Of a DNA stretch of 64,000 nucleotides, positions 37,041 to 46,568 are shown piece after piece; within the stretch, counting starts at the first letter, position 1, and every line of letters begins with the position of its first letter. A program made the position numbers and the translations under genes. The notes under the pieces were generated by a model. The model ran no database searches, was not told the origin of the DNA, and saw only the letters and a list, made by a program, of their open reading frames with translations. The DNA is from Tetrastigma voinierianum (taxonomy: Eukaryota; Streptophyta; Magnoliopsida; Vitales; Vitaceae), in assembly GCA_016808115.1 (NCBI GenBank), contig JAEQBH010003859.1, positions 1-64,000 of the forward strand, in the 5' to 3' direction.

Positions 37041-37086
<46 letters not shown>

Positions 37087-37796
37087 TCAAATAAATTTAT
37101 AAAAAATTTATTTACTCCATTTTCTTCAATTTTACCACTTGTAAAACCTAGAAATTTATTTTCTTCACCTCATAACCAAATAAATTTATAAAATTTATTT
37201 TCTTTAATTTCTTTTTCCAGTTTTACACTGTAAAGAAAAAAAAAAAATTCTCCACCTTATTTAATTTTTTTTTTCTCATTTCTCAATAAACCAAATAAAT
37301 TGTTTAAAATTTATTTTGTTTATATACAATTTTTTTTCATTAAATTCTGGAAAATTGTCCAGAATTTCCTCAAAGCCTCCTTATATAACACTAACTCCTA
37401 GTGTTCAACCTCAAATTTATATAAAATTGGACATTTCATTATCTAATAAGCCAAATAAATTTTTAAAATTTATTTCTTTTAGTTTATTCTTCCGACTTTA
37501 CTCAAATTGTGAAACTCCTAAAAGTTTTCCTATGTGTTAATCACTACACAAACATTTCATTAACTCATAACATGGTATACATACCATTCATCAAACATTC
37601 ACAGAACATTTCATCAAATCACACAAAACACACCAAACACGTGCATGTAGTGTCCTAGTTATGTCCCGTGATTTCCTAGGTAATCTCATACCTAAACTCG
37701 ACATCGAACCACACCTAGTGGTGATGTTCTTACACATCAAAGAGATCATGGCCCAAGCCCAGTCCCCTTGCCTCCCAGGGGTAGCCGTATACCCAG
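36031..37796. other. F2-B leader, AT-rich, no gene seen
   Basis: Untranslated leader homologous to 10911-12254 in copy A, with a GC-richer island at 36620-36760 and a (TA)n tract. Open frames here are short and not shared with copy A in phase. Confidence 0.6.
36999..37085. repeat. (TA)n microsatellite in F2-B leader
   Basis: Two TA runs separated by ACTACTC, about 87 bp in total. The matching site in copy A (11553-11574) has only about 20 bp. Confidence 0.9.
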
Positions 37797-37806
37797 GCTC
37801 GATACT
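37797..37806 (-). other. F2-B primer-binding site (tRNA-Met type)
   Basis: The plus strand reads GCTCGATACT, so the minus strand gives AGTATCGAGC, a near match to TGGTATCAGAGC, adjacent to the 5' LTR. Confidence 0.65.
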
Positions 37807-37810
37807 GTTT

Positions 37811-39789
37811 CGTGACGCCCTAAATCCGGGGTCCGCTGACTACCCGCCAACCTGAAAACACTCGTGAATGCCTGGGTGACCCGACATCTCACGAAAATCT
37901 GGCGTAGTCTCCTTTGTACTGGCTCTGTACCCAAATACAACACTGTGACAAACCCGTCCCAAATGTACCAATATATCATCACATGAGTAAACTACACTGG
38001 GCCCATAAACAATACTCATAACAATATCTGTAAAACATACCAACTATGTCCAATAGTTAAGGTGAGCTAATAATTTTACCTTATACAACACATATCAAAA
38101 TTAGAATTCCAACACTATGTATAAAATCATCAAAGCCTACAACTCGACTTTCTTCACAACCTCACTCTAGATCTATTGCCCTCGCACGCTCCCCCGCACT
38201 GTAAAATAATATCCTCGACAGGAGGAGCTAATGCTCAGTAGTGGAACTACCCCAAGTGGGCTACTTTCCACCTAAGTGCAAAGGCAATGTTCCAGTAAAT
38301 AAACACACATTCAAGGCAAAATGCATGATCCTACTTGAATGTCTAACTCCATCCTCCCGCACCCGAGTCCTCACCGACTTCACACTCGCCGAGCCTCGTA
38401 TGAGAATTATTATTTTGCTCAGGACAACCTCCCATGTATATATATCAAATTGGTCTATCTCCGACGATTGATATTATTCGTGGACTACCATCCATGTATA
38501 TCAACTGGGCCGTCCGACAATCGGGAGATTTTCTGGGTGATGGACTACCCTCCGACCATTTTTAGTTTTAGACAACCCTCCGAACCATTTTCTAGATCAT
38601 CTCACACTCACCCTATAGTCCTATGGTGTTCCAGTGCATATGAATGCATGTATGCCAATTCCAATATTAGCCTTGAATTCACATGTAAATATATAACATG
38701 CATATATTTACAAAAACTAATTCACACAATCATGCCATGTAAATTCTTTTACTTATACATCAAAATTAGCTCACTTAGGCTAATGTGATCAAACACAAGC
38801 AATTTAACTCTTGAATCACCGATCAAATACATTTTCACACAAAATATATTTGAGAATCGTTTTCTGAAAAGGAAACCTTCACATTACTATTCCCAAAAAT
38901 CACAGAATCATCTGGCTTCACGTAGTGAACTCCAGATTTTACGCTACCCCGGCCTCATCCAAACCAATACACACGTAATTACAATATTTCCAAATTTGAC
39001 GAACCCACCAGCCAAGTACTCACTACGCCTTCCAATGGGTGTTCAAAATTCATCAATCTTGCTCCAAGGCTCAGGGACCGATCAAACGGCCCCTCACGAC
39101 TTCATTCAGCCTAAACATCTCGCAAAGTACTTGTTATGAATAAAACCCAAGTAGGAGAAACCCCTACCTCGGGCGGAGTTTGTCTAAACTCCCAACCGGT
39201 GATCACGCTAAGCCCTCTCTCCCAGAGAGCGCCTTTCCTTCATCCGAAACCGCCGAGCCTGATCGCTGCAAATCTAGAGAGAAGTATGATGTTCTCTAGA
39301 AAATCGCCATTTTCATTTTGCAACTTTTTCTCCTTCCCCAATTCACATACGTTTGACTTTTGAAATTAGGGCATAAACACTGACAATTTTGTTCGCGTCA
39401 CTTTAAAACAATTTCACTAATACAAATTATGTCCTTCTTTTCATAGTTTTGACATTCGGCACTATCTCGGCCGTCCATTTTCATCATTTTTTTACTCATG
39501 CCACTTATGGAAAATGAGTACTTGTTATATGTGACTTTCGTCGCATCGGAAATCGTTTTACGGCACTCGAACCGCGATGTCTCGAAAAACGTGTCAACTC
39601 CGACTATCTCGGAATTTTACGAAATTCGACGTGCTAGCTAGATTTCATGAGACGATTCCAATGGTGAAATTCGTTTCGTCATCCAAGATCCAGATAATAA
39701 ATTCCGGATTTTTAACCGAAATAACATTTTTGTAACCGAAATTACGATTTTGCCTTTTTTCCAGAAATTGAAATTTCTCGGGTCTTACA
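37811..39789 (-). repeat. F2-B 5' LTR
   Basis: 1,979 bp, from CGTGACGCCC (first T changed) to GGGTCTTACA, followed by the target duplication. The hairpin is at 38684-38712 with one loop base lost. Confidence 0.85.
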
Positions 39790-39794
39790 AGAGC
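39790..39794. other. Target-site duplication of F2-B, right copy
   Basis: AGAGC after the LTR end TCTTACA. It matches 30560-30564 exactly. Confidence 0.85.
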
Positions 39795-40053
39795 ATTCAT
39801 GATATTGAGATTCACGTGCATGACTGTAAAGCACAAGCTTATAACCTCACCCTGGTAAGGTTGTGTGTGAAATGTTGTTAAAGATAAGAGTTCAAAACTA
39901 TGAGTTACTATAGTATAATCTAAATCATGTTCGCTATGTAAAGGTTCAAGTCAAAAGATACCTTTATTTATGCACAATCTTATATTTGTTTGTTGCTTGA
40001 TGGAACTCTGATTTCAATAAGAAAATGCGTTTTAGTAAAAATAAATGGGGGAT
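39795..40053 (+). mobile_element. Copia 3' tail and polypurine tract, unit 2
   Basis: Continuation of the copia element split by F2. It ends in ATAAATGGGGGA, a good PPT, directly before the copia LTR. No coding frame is visible. Confidence 0.7.
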
Positions 40054-40590
40054 TGTTGGAGTTATGTGAAGTTTTTGTGAGGTTTTTTTTTTTTTCTGCA
40101 TAAAATTTACTCTTTGTTTTAGTATTTGACTTAGTATAAAAAGTCTTATGACAGATTAAAAACAGATTTGTTCTAATGATCTCAATATTTCTTTCCCGAC
40201 TTTTCTTTCCTTCTCGTTTTTCTTGTAACCTTTTTTTACAGTTTTGTGTTTAGAAAAAACAAGAGTATGAGACATCACATTAGTTTTCAAAAGAGAGAAA
40301 CAATTACTCTATAAGTGTTATAGCTTTCCAAGCAACATATATTTGGGTGTTTATTTGCTAGTTTTTTCTCAAATGCAGGAAAAACCCAAGACAGAGGAGA
40401 TATGTGGACTGTTTTATCCTGGTGACGACAAGGCTGTACTACTGCTTGAACAATCTTAGGCAGAGCCCCTCATATCGTCTTAAAGAAAGGGACCTAGTCC
40501 GCGACTTAACCCAAGACATTTGTATTATTTTTCTTTTGTATTATCAACTGCTGCACCAACATAAACAATAGACCATGCCAAGGAATTGAA
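40054..40590 (+). repeat. Copia 3' LTR, unit 2 (3' boundary uncertain)
   Basis: Starts TGTTGGAGTTATGTG after the PPT. The last block is nearly identical to 14840-14980 in unit 1. The end is estimated. Confidence 0.6.
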
Positions 40591-41140
40591 AATTATTTTA
40601 GGTAACTCTCCTTCTCTTGACTGTGAGATTTACTGCCAAATTTGAGAATTAGTTCCAGAGTCAGGATTCTGTAGGAGGATTTTTCCAGTAATGGGGTTAT
40701 GTTGAAGTATTTGGGCCTGAGTTGGGTGCCCAAATGGGTTGACCTTGATCAATCCGTTATATGAAATGATAGAAGGGAACAATTTAAGAAATAATTGTCC
40801 AAACCACGTCTTAATATCTGAGAGAAGGATTCTGTAACGACCCAACTCTTTATCCGATATAGCTCGATTCAAGCAGTGGTGCACACAATCGCTTCCCACT
40901 AGCCGCCCCAGTTTTGCTTATCCATTGGGCTTACGTCCTTAAGAAAATGTCTCCATAATGTTGAGTTCAAGAGTTTCATATATGGGACCTTCACCTTTCT
41001 GTCTTAAGGCGATGTGTGAACCACAGATTCTCTACCATTTTCCTTCGTGTATGAAGAACAACAGAGAAGAATATGTGTTCTCATCTCAAGAAATCCCCTT
41101 CCTTGAATTGAATTGTTTTCCCTTCGATTTTTTTAGCTAG
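40591..41140. other. Sequence between copia LTR and L1, unit 2, no gene assigned
   Basis: Homologous to 15001-15555. A TGTAACGACCC string at 40833, a common LTR start in plants, is not conserved in unit 1 and has no partner here. The last 120 bp are identical or nearly identical to unit 1. Confidence 0.4.
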
Positions 41141-41486
41141 TGGTTCCATTTCTAGCCTCAGAACTTATCCTACTTAGATCAAGATTGAATCTAGTTCAAT
41201 AATTTCCTTATCTCCAAGAAGATAAGAATGGTGTGACTTGGTTCTGGCTTTTATTAAAGGGGGACCATAATGAAGAAAATTGAGAGCTTAGATACACAAC
41301 TTCATATACCCTATTCCACAAAGTTCGAATCCAATCCAATATTTTCCTTTATCTCCAAGCATATTTGAGGTCATTTCGCGCGTAAGAAAAATATGGACGC
41401 AGATACAACGAAGAGTCAAACTGGTCGTAACGAAGCTTATGTCACAATGTTGGACACGTAAGCACATGTGCTACTTCCAGAGATAC

Positions 41487-41494
41487 TATAAATA
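41487..41494 (+). promoter_or_regulatory. TATA box of L1, unit 2
   Basis: TATAAATA, 171 bp upstream of the ATG at 41658. Confidence 0.7.
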
Positions 41495-41657
41495 AGTGCT
41501 TTTGGGAATGCCCCAGACACAGCAATTTGCAGCCCATCATCAGAATAATATTTTGCAGTTCTTAGAACTGGAAGTTTACAGCTCATGGATTAACCGTCAT
41601 CGATTTCACGGAGGGCAAGTCTGCTAGGAAATTCACCGACGACCGCATCATTACAAA

Positions 41658-42160
41658 ATGAGTAGTAATATTCCGATAGCAACTGTTGAGGTTCAACAGA
41701 TTGAACCCGGTAGATTACCAATTAATAGTTATCGACAAAGAGGTCTACCTTTTGGAAGGTTTCAACCCTTCGAGGTGTTAGGAGATAGTGATGCATGGGG
41801 AAATAATCAGTTAAACTGGACTAACTTATTCTTGTTAAATAAGCGAAAACCATTGAAGGAAGAGGATATTAGCACAACTGATACTCTTCTTGATGTCAAA
41901 GATGTTAATGAATCTACCTTAAAAGATGTTAAAAACCTTTGCAAACACTGTCATGATTTTGATCATAAAGGATCAATTGAAGAAATGAAACATGATCAGA
42001 TTTTAAGAAAATACAAGAAGAATCAAGAAAATAAGGGTCTACTGAAGGTGTAGAAACCAGAGTCGGGGACCTAGAAAAGGAAGTGAAGAACTTGACCAAA
42101 TTGCTGACCGCAATTGCCATGAAGTTAGATGTAGCATCAGATCCGGGATGCCTTCAGTAG
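41658..42160 (+). pseudogene. L1 coiled-coil protein, unit 2 (broken)
   Basis: Same MSSNIPIATVEVQQIEP start as unit 1 and nearly identical for the first 60 codons. It then lacks six bases after LLNK and has further small indels from 41945 on, so the frame wanders. The ancestral stop is TAG 42158-42160. The indels differ from those of the unit 1 copy. Confidence 0.7.
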
Positions 42161-42340
42161 CCTGCAGCAAAGTCACGTGAAGCTCATATCGAACAAGCTC
42201 AAGAGAATAATTCTCTCTCCCTCTCTCTCTCTATCTCTATCTCTCTTCTTGTAGAATAGACCAGTCAAGTGTCTCTCTCTCAAACATAAGCACAATATGG
42301 AGTCTTCACATGTATTATTTCTCCTTTATAGCTTGTATCA

Positions 42341-42352
42341 TGGTATCAGAGT
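42341..42352 (+). other. tRNA-Met primer-site-like sequence after L1, unit 2
   Basis: TGGTATCAGAGT matches 11 of 12 bases of the plant retroelement primer site TGGTATCAGAGC and lies immediately after a CA terminus. Confidence 0.6.
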
Positions 42353-43323
42353 TAAGCAGATCATAATTAAAGACATCACAATTATGTGTTGAACATATGG
42401 AAGAGTTGATAGAAAATTTACATGAAGAACTGATAGGTTGATAGAAAAAAATTATTTTAGATAATGAAAAACTTTTTATTACATACTATCTATTCAAATA
42501 TTATATAATCTCTCTTACTTTTAAGTATTCAAACTAAATAAACAAAATCTTCTGTTCAAATGAACTTCTTGCTAAACTTAAAAAATATTCTCAAATACTT
42601 TAAAAAAATTAAATAAAAATAAATAAATAAAACATTATTTTGCATGATTTTAGAAACTAAATATAAATCAACATTCTGATTGGAGTTTGGTCTCACTGCA
42701 TCTTCAACTTGCTTTCTCCATAAACAAACAGCAATTGAGTTTTTGTTGGTTTTCTTTGTTTTAGTTTTGTTCATTCATTCTAGCAAAACCCCACTCAAAC
42801 ATCAGGCCAGCCAGTTTCTAATACTTTTAAAACTTGGGTATGTTTTTATTTCTTAATTTAAATCTAAATTTTAAATAGAATTTAAATCAAGAATTAGATT
42901 GTTTATTTTTTTCTTTCTATATCTTATTTTATAGCATATTAAATGATTAATTTTAAAAATATTATATGTTATTTTTATATTTTACAAAAAAGTAAAATAT
43001 TTCTAGGCTGGAGGCTCAAATTTTTTTCATTTATAAAGTGTCAGTTATTTTGATTTTCTTTTTCTATTTAGTTAATTTTAAACATTCACAAAAAAGTCAT
43101 GAAGAATTAAAAAAACACACATTTTATGAGTTTAGAAGCAAATTAATAGCGTTAGCCATTAAAAGGGAAAAAAAAAAAAAAAAAAAAAAAAAGCTCCTCA
43201 GTTTTCAACACAACCAAAACTTTATAATAAGTTATGAAAAAAGGAAAAGAAAAAAGCTCAAAGTTTGTAAGCGTTAAGTAGAACAATAGTAACATGAGAA
43301 ATTCACTTTCCAAATGTGGGTAC
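42353..43323. other. AT-rich sequence downstream of L1, unit 2
   Basis: Homologous to 16777-17741, with a 25-base poly(A) at 43168-43192 that is shorter and interrupted in unit 1. No gene seen. It ends at the 745-bp deletion junction (GGGTACAGGATGC). Confidence 0.55.
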
Positions 43324-43993
43324 AGGATGCATTATTTTCAATCAACAGCGCACCTATAGACATGATTGATACGTTGAAAACCAATCTTGATTCAAGCACA
43401 TTAGTAGCGAGTAACCTAAGTCAAGAATCCAATCCTTGCTAAGCTTGGGTCGTTATAAAACAACTAGGAGGTCTTCATCAGTGTAATTATCTTCTATAAC
43501 ACTGGCTTCATTGGAATTTTCTGATTGCTTTTCATTATGACTACTTTTTTTGTTCTTATTTTCAACCTATAATTGCTTATATTTGATGTGTCCTTTTTCT
43601 TGCACACATGCAAATCTTATCTCTGCATCACTTTCTAGAATTTTTCTCATGTCTCCCTCCTTTTAAACAATAAGACCTCTTACTCAAGGATAGATTCAAC
43701 CACAAGATGCTTATCTCTCCTTGCAAATAAAATGATCATATACTTCATCCAAAGTAAGATATCACGACTATACAAAAATAATATCCCTGGAATTTGCATA
43801 TAAAAATAATAAAAGGGGTAAATGAAATTGGAGATAAAATCAACTCGTTATGGAGTTTACAGCAAGATTTACAGAGAGATATAAGAACTAGTTCTAGAAA
43901 GACTAGTAGAAGGATTTCTCCCCGTTATGGAGTTTGCTTGATACCTTCAACAGTTTCATAATTGTCCTAAAACAGGTTTTTTCGCAACATCAA
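43324..43993 (-). pseudogene. Minus-strand copia gag-protease fragment, unit 2
   Basis: Matches 18487-19143 of unit 1. The protease site is again DWILDLG (near 43411-43433). The gag knuckle near 43580-43620 reads QEKGHIKYK in one frame. The GAG_preintegrase part present in unit 1 is deleted here. Confidence 0.75.
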
Positions 43994-44390
43994 TGTTCCA
44001 TTCTTAAATTCCTATTTCGACACCATTTCTGGATCTTACAATTACTTTATCCTGCATTGGATAAAGTTTGAATCTAGTTCAATATTTTCCTTATCTCCAA
44101 GATGTGAATGGTGGGAATTGGTTGTGGATTTTATTAAAAGGGGGAACATAAGAAGTTTGAACTGGTGTGAATTGGTTGTCCCTTTTATCACAGCAATCTA
44201 TAAGAAGAAAATCGAGGAGTCAGATACATAACTTTACATACCCTATTGATATAAAGTTTGAACGAACCCACCTTCTCCTGTCTCCAAGAATATTCAATGA
44301 TCTGATGAGTTGTTTGTATTTCCAATATTTCCACAAGAAAAAATATGGACGCAGATACAACAAAGTGTCAAATCAATGTAACGCAAGCAC

Positions 44391-44449
44391 TTACGTCAAG
44401 ATGTTGGACGCAAGCACACGTGCTACTTCCAGAGACAGTACTATAAATA
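44391..44449 (+). promoter_or_regulatory. Promoter of the intact L2 gene: TGACG element, G-box, TATA box
   Basis: TTACGTCA at 44391 (the complement contains TGACGTAA), CACGTG at 44417 and TATAAATA at 44442. Spacing equals that of the unit 1 L2 copy, so the arrangement was present before the duplication. TGACG elements are bound by TGA-type bZIP factors in plants; G-boxes by bZIP or bHLH factors. Confidence 0.6.
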
Positions 44450-44602
44450 AGTGCTTCTGGGGATGCACGAAACACAACAATTCCAGCCATCATCAGAATA
44501 TTTTCTGGACGTGTGCCTGAATCCACCGGAAGCTGCTCGCCAGAATCGTCATCGGATTTGAGGGTGAGTCTGGTAGAAATCCACGGTATCGATCATTACA
44601 AA

Positions 44603-45097
44603 ATGAGTAATAATATTCCGATAGCAACTGTTGCGGTTCAACAGATTGAACCGAGTAGATTACCAATTAATAGTTATCGACAAAGAGGTCTACCTTTTGG
44701 AAGGTTTCAACCCTTCGAGGTGTTAGGAGATTCTGATGTTTTGGGCAATAATCAGCTAAACTGGACTAACTTATTCTTGCTTAATAAGTTAGGATCAAAA
44801 CCATTGAAGGAAGAGGATATTAGCACAATTGATACTCTTCTTCGTATCAAAGGTGTTAATGAATCTACCCTAAATGAAGTTAAAAAACTTTGCAAAACAC
44901 TGTCAAATGATTTTGATCATATCATGGAACAAATTGAAGAAATGAAAGATGCATCCGATTTTAAGAAAATACAAGAAGAAATCAAGAAAATAAGGTTTCC
45001 AGAAGATGTAGAAACCAGAATCTTGAACCTAGAAAAGCAAGTTAAGAAATTGAACAAATTGTCTAAAGCAATTGCCATAAGGTTAAGTGTAGTTTGA
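44603..45097 (+). CDS. Coiled-coil protein of unknown function, 164 aa, intact L2 copy
   Basis: The only fully open copy of the L-unit gene. I chose the ATG at 44603 because it and its context (CATTACAAAATGAG) are conserved in all four copies; an in-frame ATG at 44513 exists but is not conserved. The N-terminal half (MSNNIPIATVAVQQIEP ... LPFGRFQPFEVLGD) has few charged residues. Residues from about 72 on are charged and helical with heptad-like leucines (IKKI, LNLEKQVKKLNKL), a likely coiled coil. There is no signal peptide or membrane segment. A TATA box lies 161 bp upstream and AATAAA 175 bp downstream. I recognise no family. Candidates are a retroelement accessory protein, a pararetrovirus-derived protein or a host orphan gene. 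Expression is unknown. Confidence 0.6.
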   Translation: MSNNIPIATVAVQQIEPSRLPINSYRQRGLPFGRFQPFEVLGDSDVLGNNQLNWTNLFLLNKLGSKPLKEEDISTIDTLLRIKGVNESTLNEVKKLCKTLSNDFDHIMEQIEEMKDASDFKKIQEEIKKIRFPEDVETRILNLEKQVKKLNKLSKAIAIRLSVV

Positions 45098-45271
45098 AAG
45101 TCGTGCTGGGGATGACTTCAGCAGCATGCAGCAAAGTCACGTGAAGCTCCACATCAAATTAGCTCAAGAATAATGCAAGCTCAAGGGAATTTGATGACTA
45201 GTGAAGTCTCTCTCTCTCTCCCCCCCTAGTAAAATAGACCATGAAGTCTTCCCTCTCCTTGGTAAATAGAC

Positions 45272-45277
45272 AATAAA
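45272..45277 (+). terminator. Poly(A) signal of the L2 gene
   Basis: AATAAA in CAATAAAATGGAG, 175 bp after the stop codon. It is conserved in the unit 1 L2 copy; the L1 copies have weaker forms (CAATAATATGG at 16717). Confidence 0.5.
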
Positions 45278-45383
45278 ATGGAGATTCACATAAAACTCTC
45301 TTACTCCCCTCTCATTTTCCTTCTCTCTCTCTCCCTCTCATTTTCTTTCCTTACCGCTTTTATTATAGCATTAGAGTTAAGCT

Positions 45384-46568
45384 ATTACCAAGACAATCAC
45401 AGTTCTGATTGGTTTGCGCCACTGCCTTCCTCTAATTGTTTTCCCTGTGAGCAAACAACAATGAAATTTTTCTTAGTTTTCTTCTTTCGTTTTGCTTGTT
45501 CATCCAGTCTAGCTAGCAAAACCTCAATTTGGGAAACATGTGTGTCACGTCTGTTGTTGTTCTTTTTTTTTTTTAAAAGTTAGTTCTAAATTCTAAACAC
45601 AACTTACAACTAAGAATTAAATTCTTTATTTTCATAAATATCTTGATTCTATTAAGCATTAAAAAAAGTAAAAATCAATATACTACTGTATTTATTTTAA
45701 TTAAAGAAGCCAAATGTTTCTGGTTTGAAATATGATTTAATTTTACTTTTAGAAAAAGTCAACTGTGTTTTGTTTTTTTATACAGGCAAAAAAAAAGAAG
45801 TAATAAATTAAATAAATAAATCTGTCTAAAGTTTAAAAGTAAATTCTTTTTCAATAAAAAAAACCTAAAGAAAAAGCATCACATTAGTTTTTCTATGTAG
45901 CTAAACTTTATAATAAGTTACAAAGAGGTTGAAAAATAAATTGAACCATTTAAAGTTTGAAACTAAATTACTTGAGGAAAAATCTCAATTTTTACAATTT
46001 TTCATCATTCCCAGCCCCGGGCCTTGAAGAGACAAAAGAAATTTTGTGTTATGGCGTCAACAAATAATGTCATATTTAAAAAAAAAAAGAAAAAAAGAAA
46101 AAAAGAAGAATGATCCACCATGGCTGGCATCTTCCTCAAATTCCACTGGGTGATGTTTTTTCTGAAGAAAAACCTGATCCTGTATATGCTGGCCGGATTG
46201 AGCTGAGCCTAAGTATGATTTCTTTGTTCATGACACATGAAAACTAGGCTGGGACAATAGGATCGATCTTTAGTTTATGCCCACATGTATGTTTAGGATT
46301 TTGATGAAAATGCAGTTCTCAAGAAAGATAATTTTCAAATATGTTTTTAAAAAAATAATTCCAATTCTATATATTTTATATAGCAAAAAAAGGAAAAAGA
46401 AAAGAAAACACTATACACTTCTTCCTTATTTTACCCTTTAACCACTTTTAAAAGACATGATCATTAAGTTTTATATTGAAATTTTGTTTTAAATCATAAT
46501 GAACAAAATTAGAGAGAAATAAAGGAGAATGCACACAAAATTTACGTGGTTCAATAAGATACTACATA
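45384..46568. other. AT-rich spacer, unit 2
   Basis: Homologous to 20553-21749. It has poly(A)/poly(T) runs and no gene. The last 60 bp (AAAATTTACGTGGTTCAATA) resemble the end of another old LTR and form the F1 insertion site. Confidence 0.6.

Larger units (their letters stand above)
30565..39789 (-). mobile_element. F2 gypsy element, full length, copy B
   Basis: A complete but decayed minus-strand Ty3/gypsy element of 9,225 bp with LTRs of 1,957 and 1,979 bp, a primer site, a degenerate PPT and a 5-bp target duplication AGAGC. It sits inside the plus-strand copia element. RT and integrase C-terminal sequence are Tekay-like, but I see no protease DSGA block and no normal RNase H/integrase N-terminus. 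It is probably non-autonomous or decayed before the segmental duplication. Confidence 0.85.
41141..42340 (+). repeat. L1 LTR-like unit, unit 2
   Basis: TGGTTCCATT...CTTGTATCA, 1,200 bp, directly followed by TGGTATCAGAGT. TATA box at 41487-41494, broken ORF 41658-42160, CT repeats after it. This is the best example of an LTR-like end next to a primer site. Confidence 0.55.
43994..45370 (+). repeat. L2 LTR-like unit, unit 2
   Basis: TGTTCCATT... to TTATTATAGCA, about 1.38 kb. TGACG-type element 44391-44398 (reverse), G-box 44417-44422, TATA box 44442-44449, intact ORF 44603-45097, CT/CCCC tract, AATAAA at 45272-45277, then a decayed primer-site-like ATTAGAGTTAAGC. Confidence 0.5.

Noticed and set aside
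40833..40846. TGTAACGACCC as start of a further LTR
   Set aside because: Not present in the unit 1 equivalent (GCTATGTGACCC) and no matching end, PPT or primer site was found.
40630..40899. 89-codon minus-strand open frame between copia LTR and L1
   Set aside because: The matching interval in unit 1 (15040-15290) has indels that break it, and no domain is recognised.
44513..44602. Upstream in-frame extension of the 164-aa ORF (start at 44513)
   Set aside because: The ATG and the 30-codon extension are not conserved in the other three copies, whereas the ATG at 44603 is.
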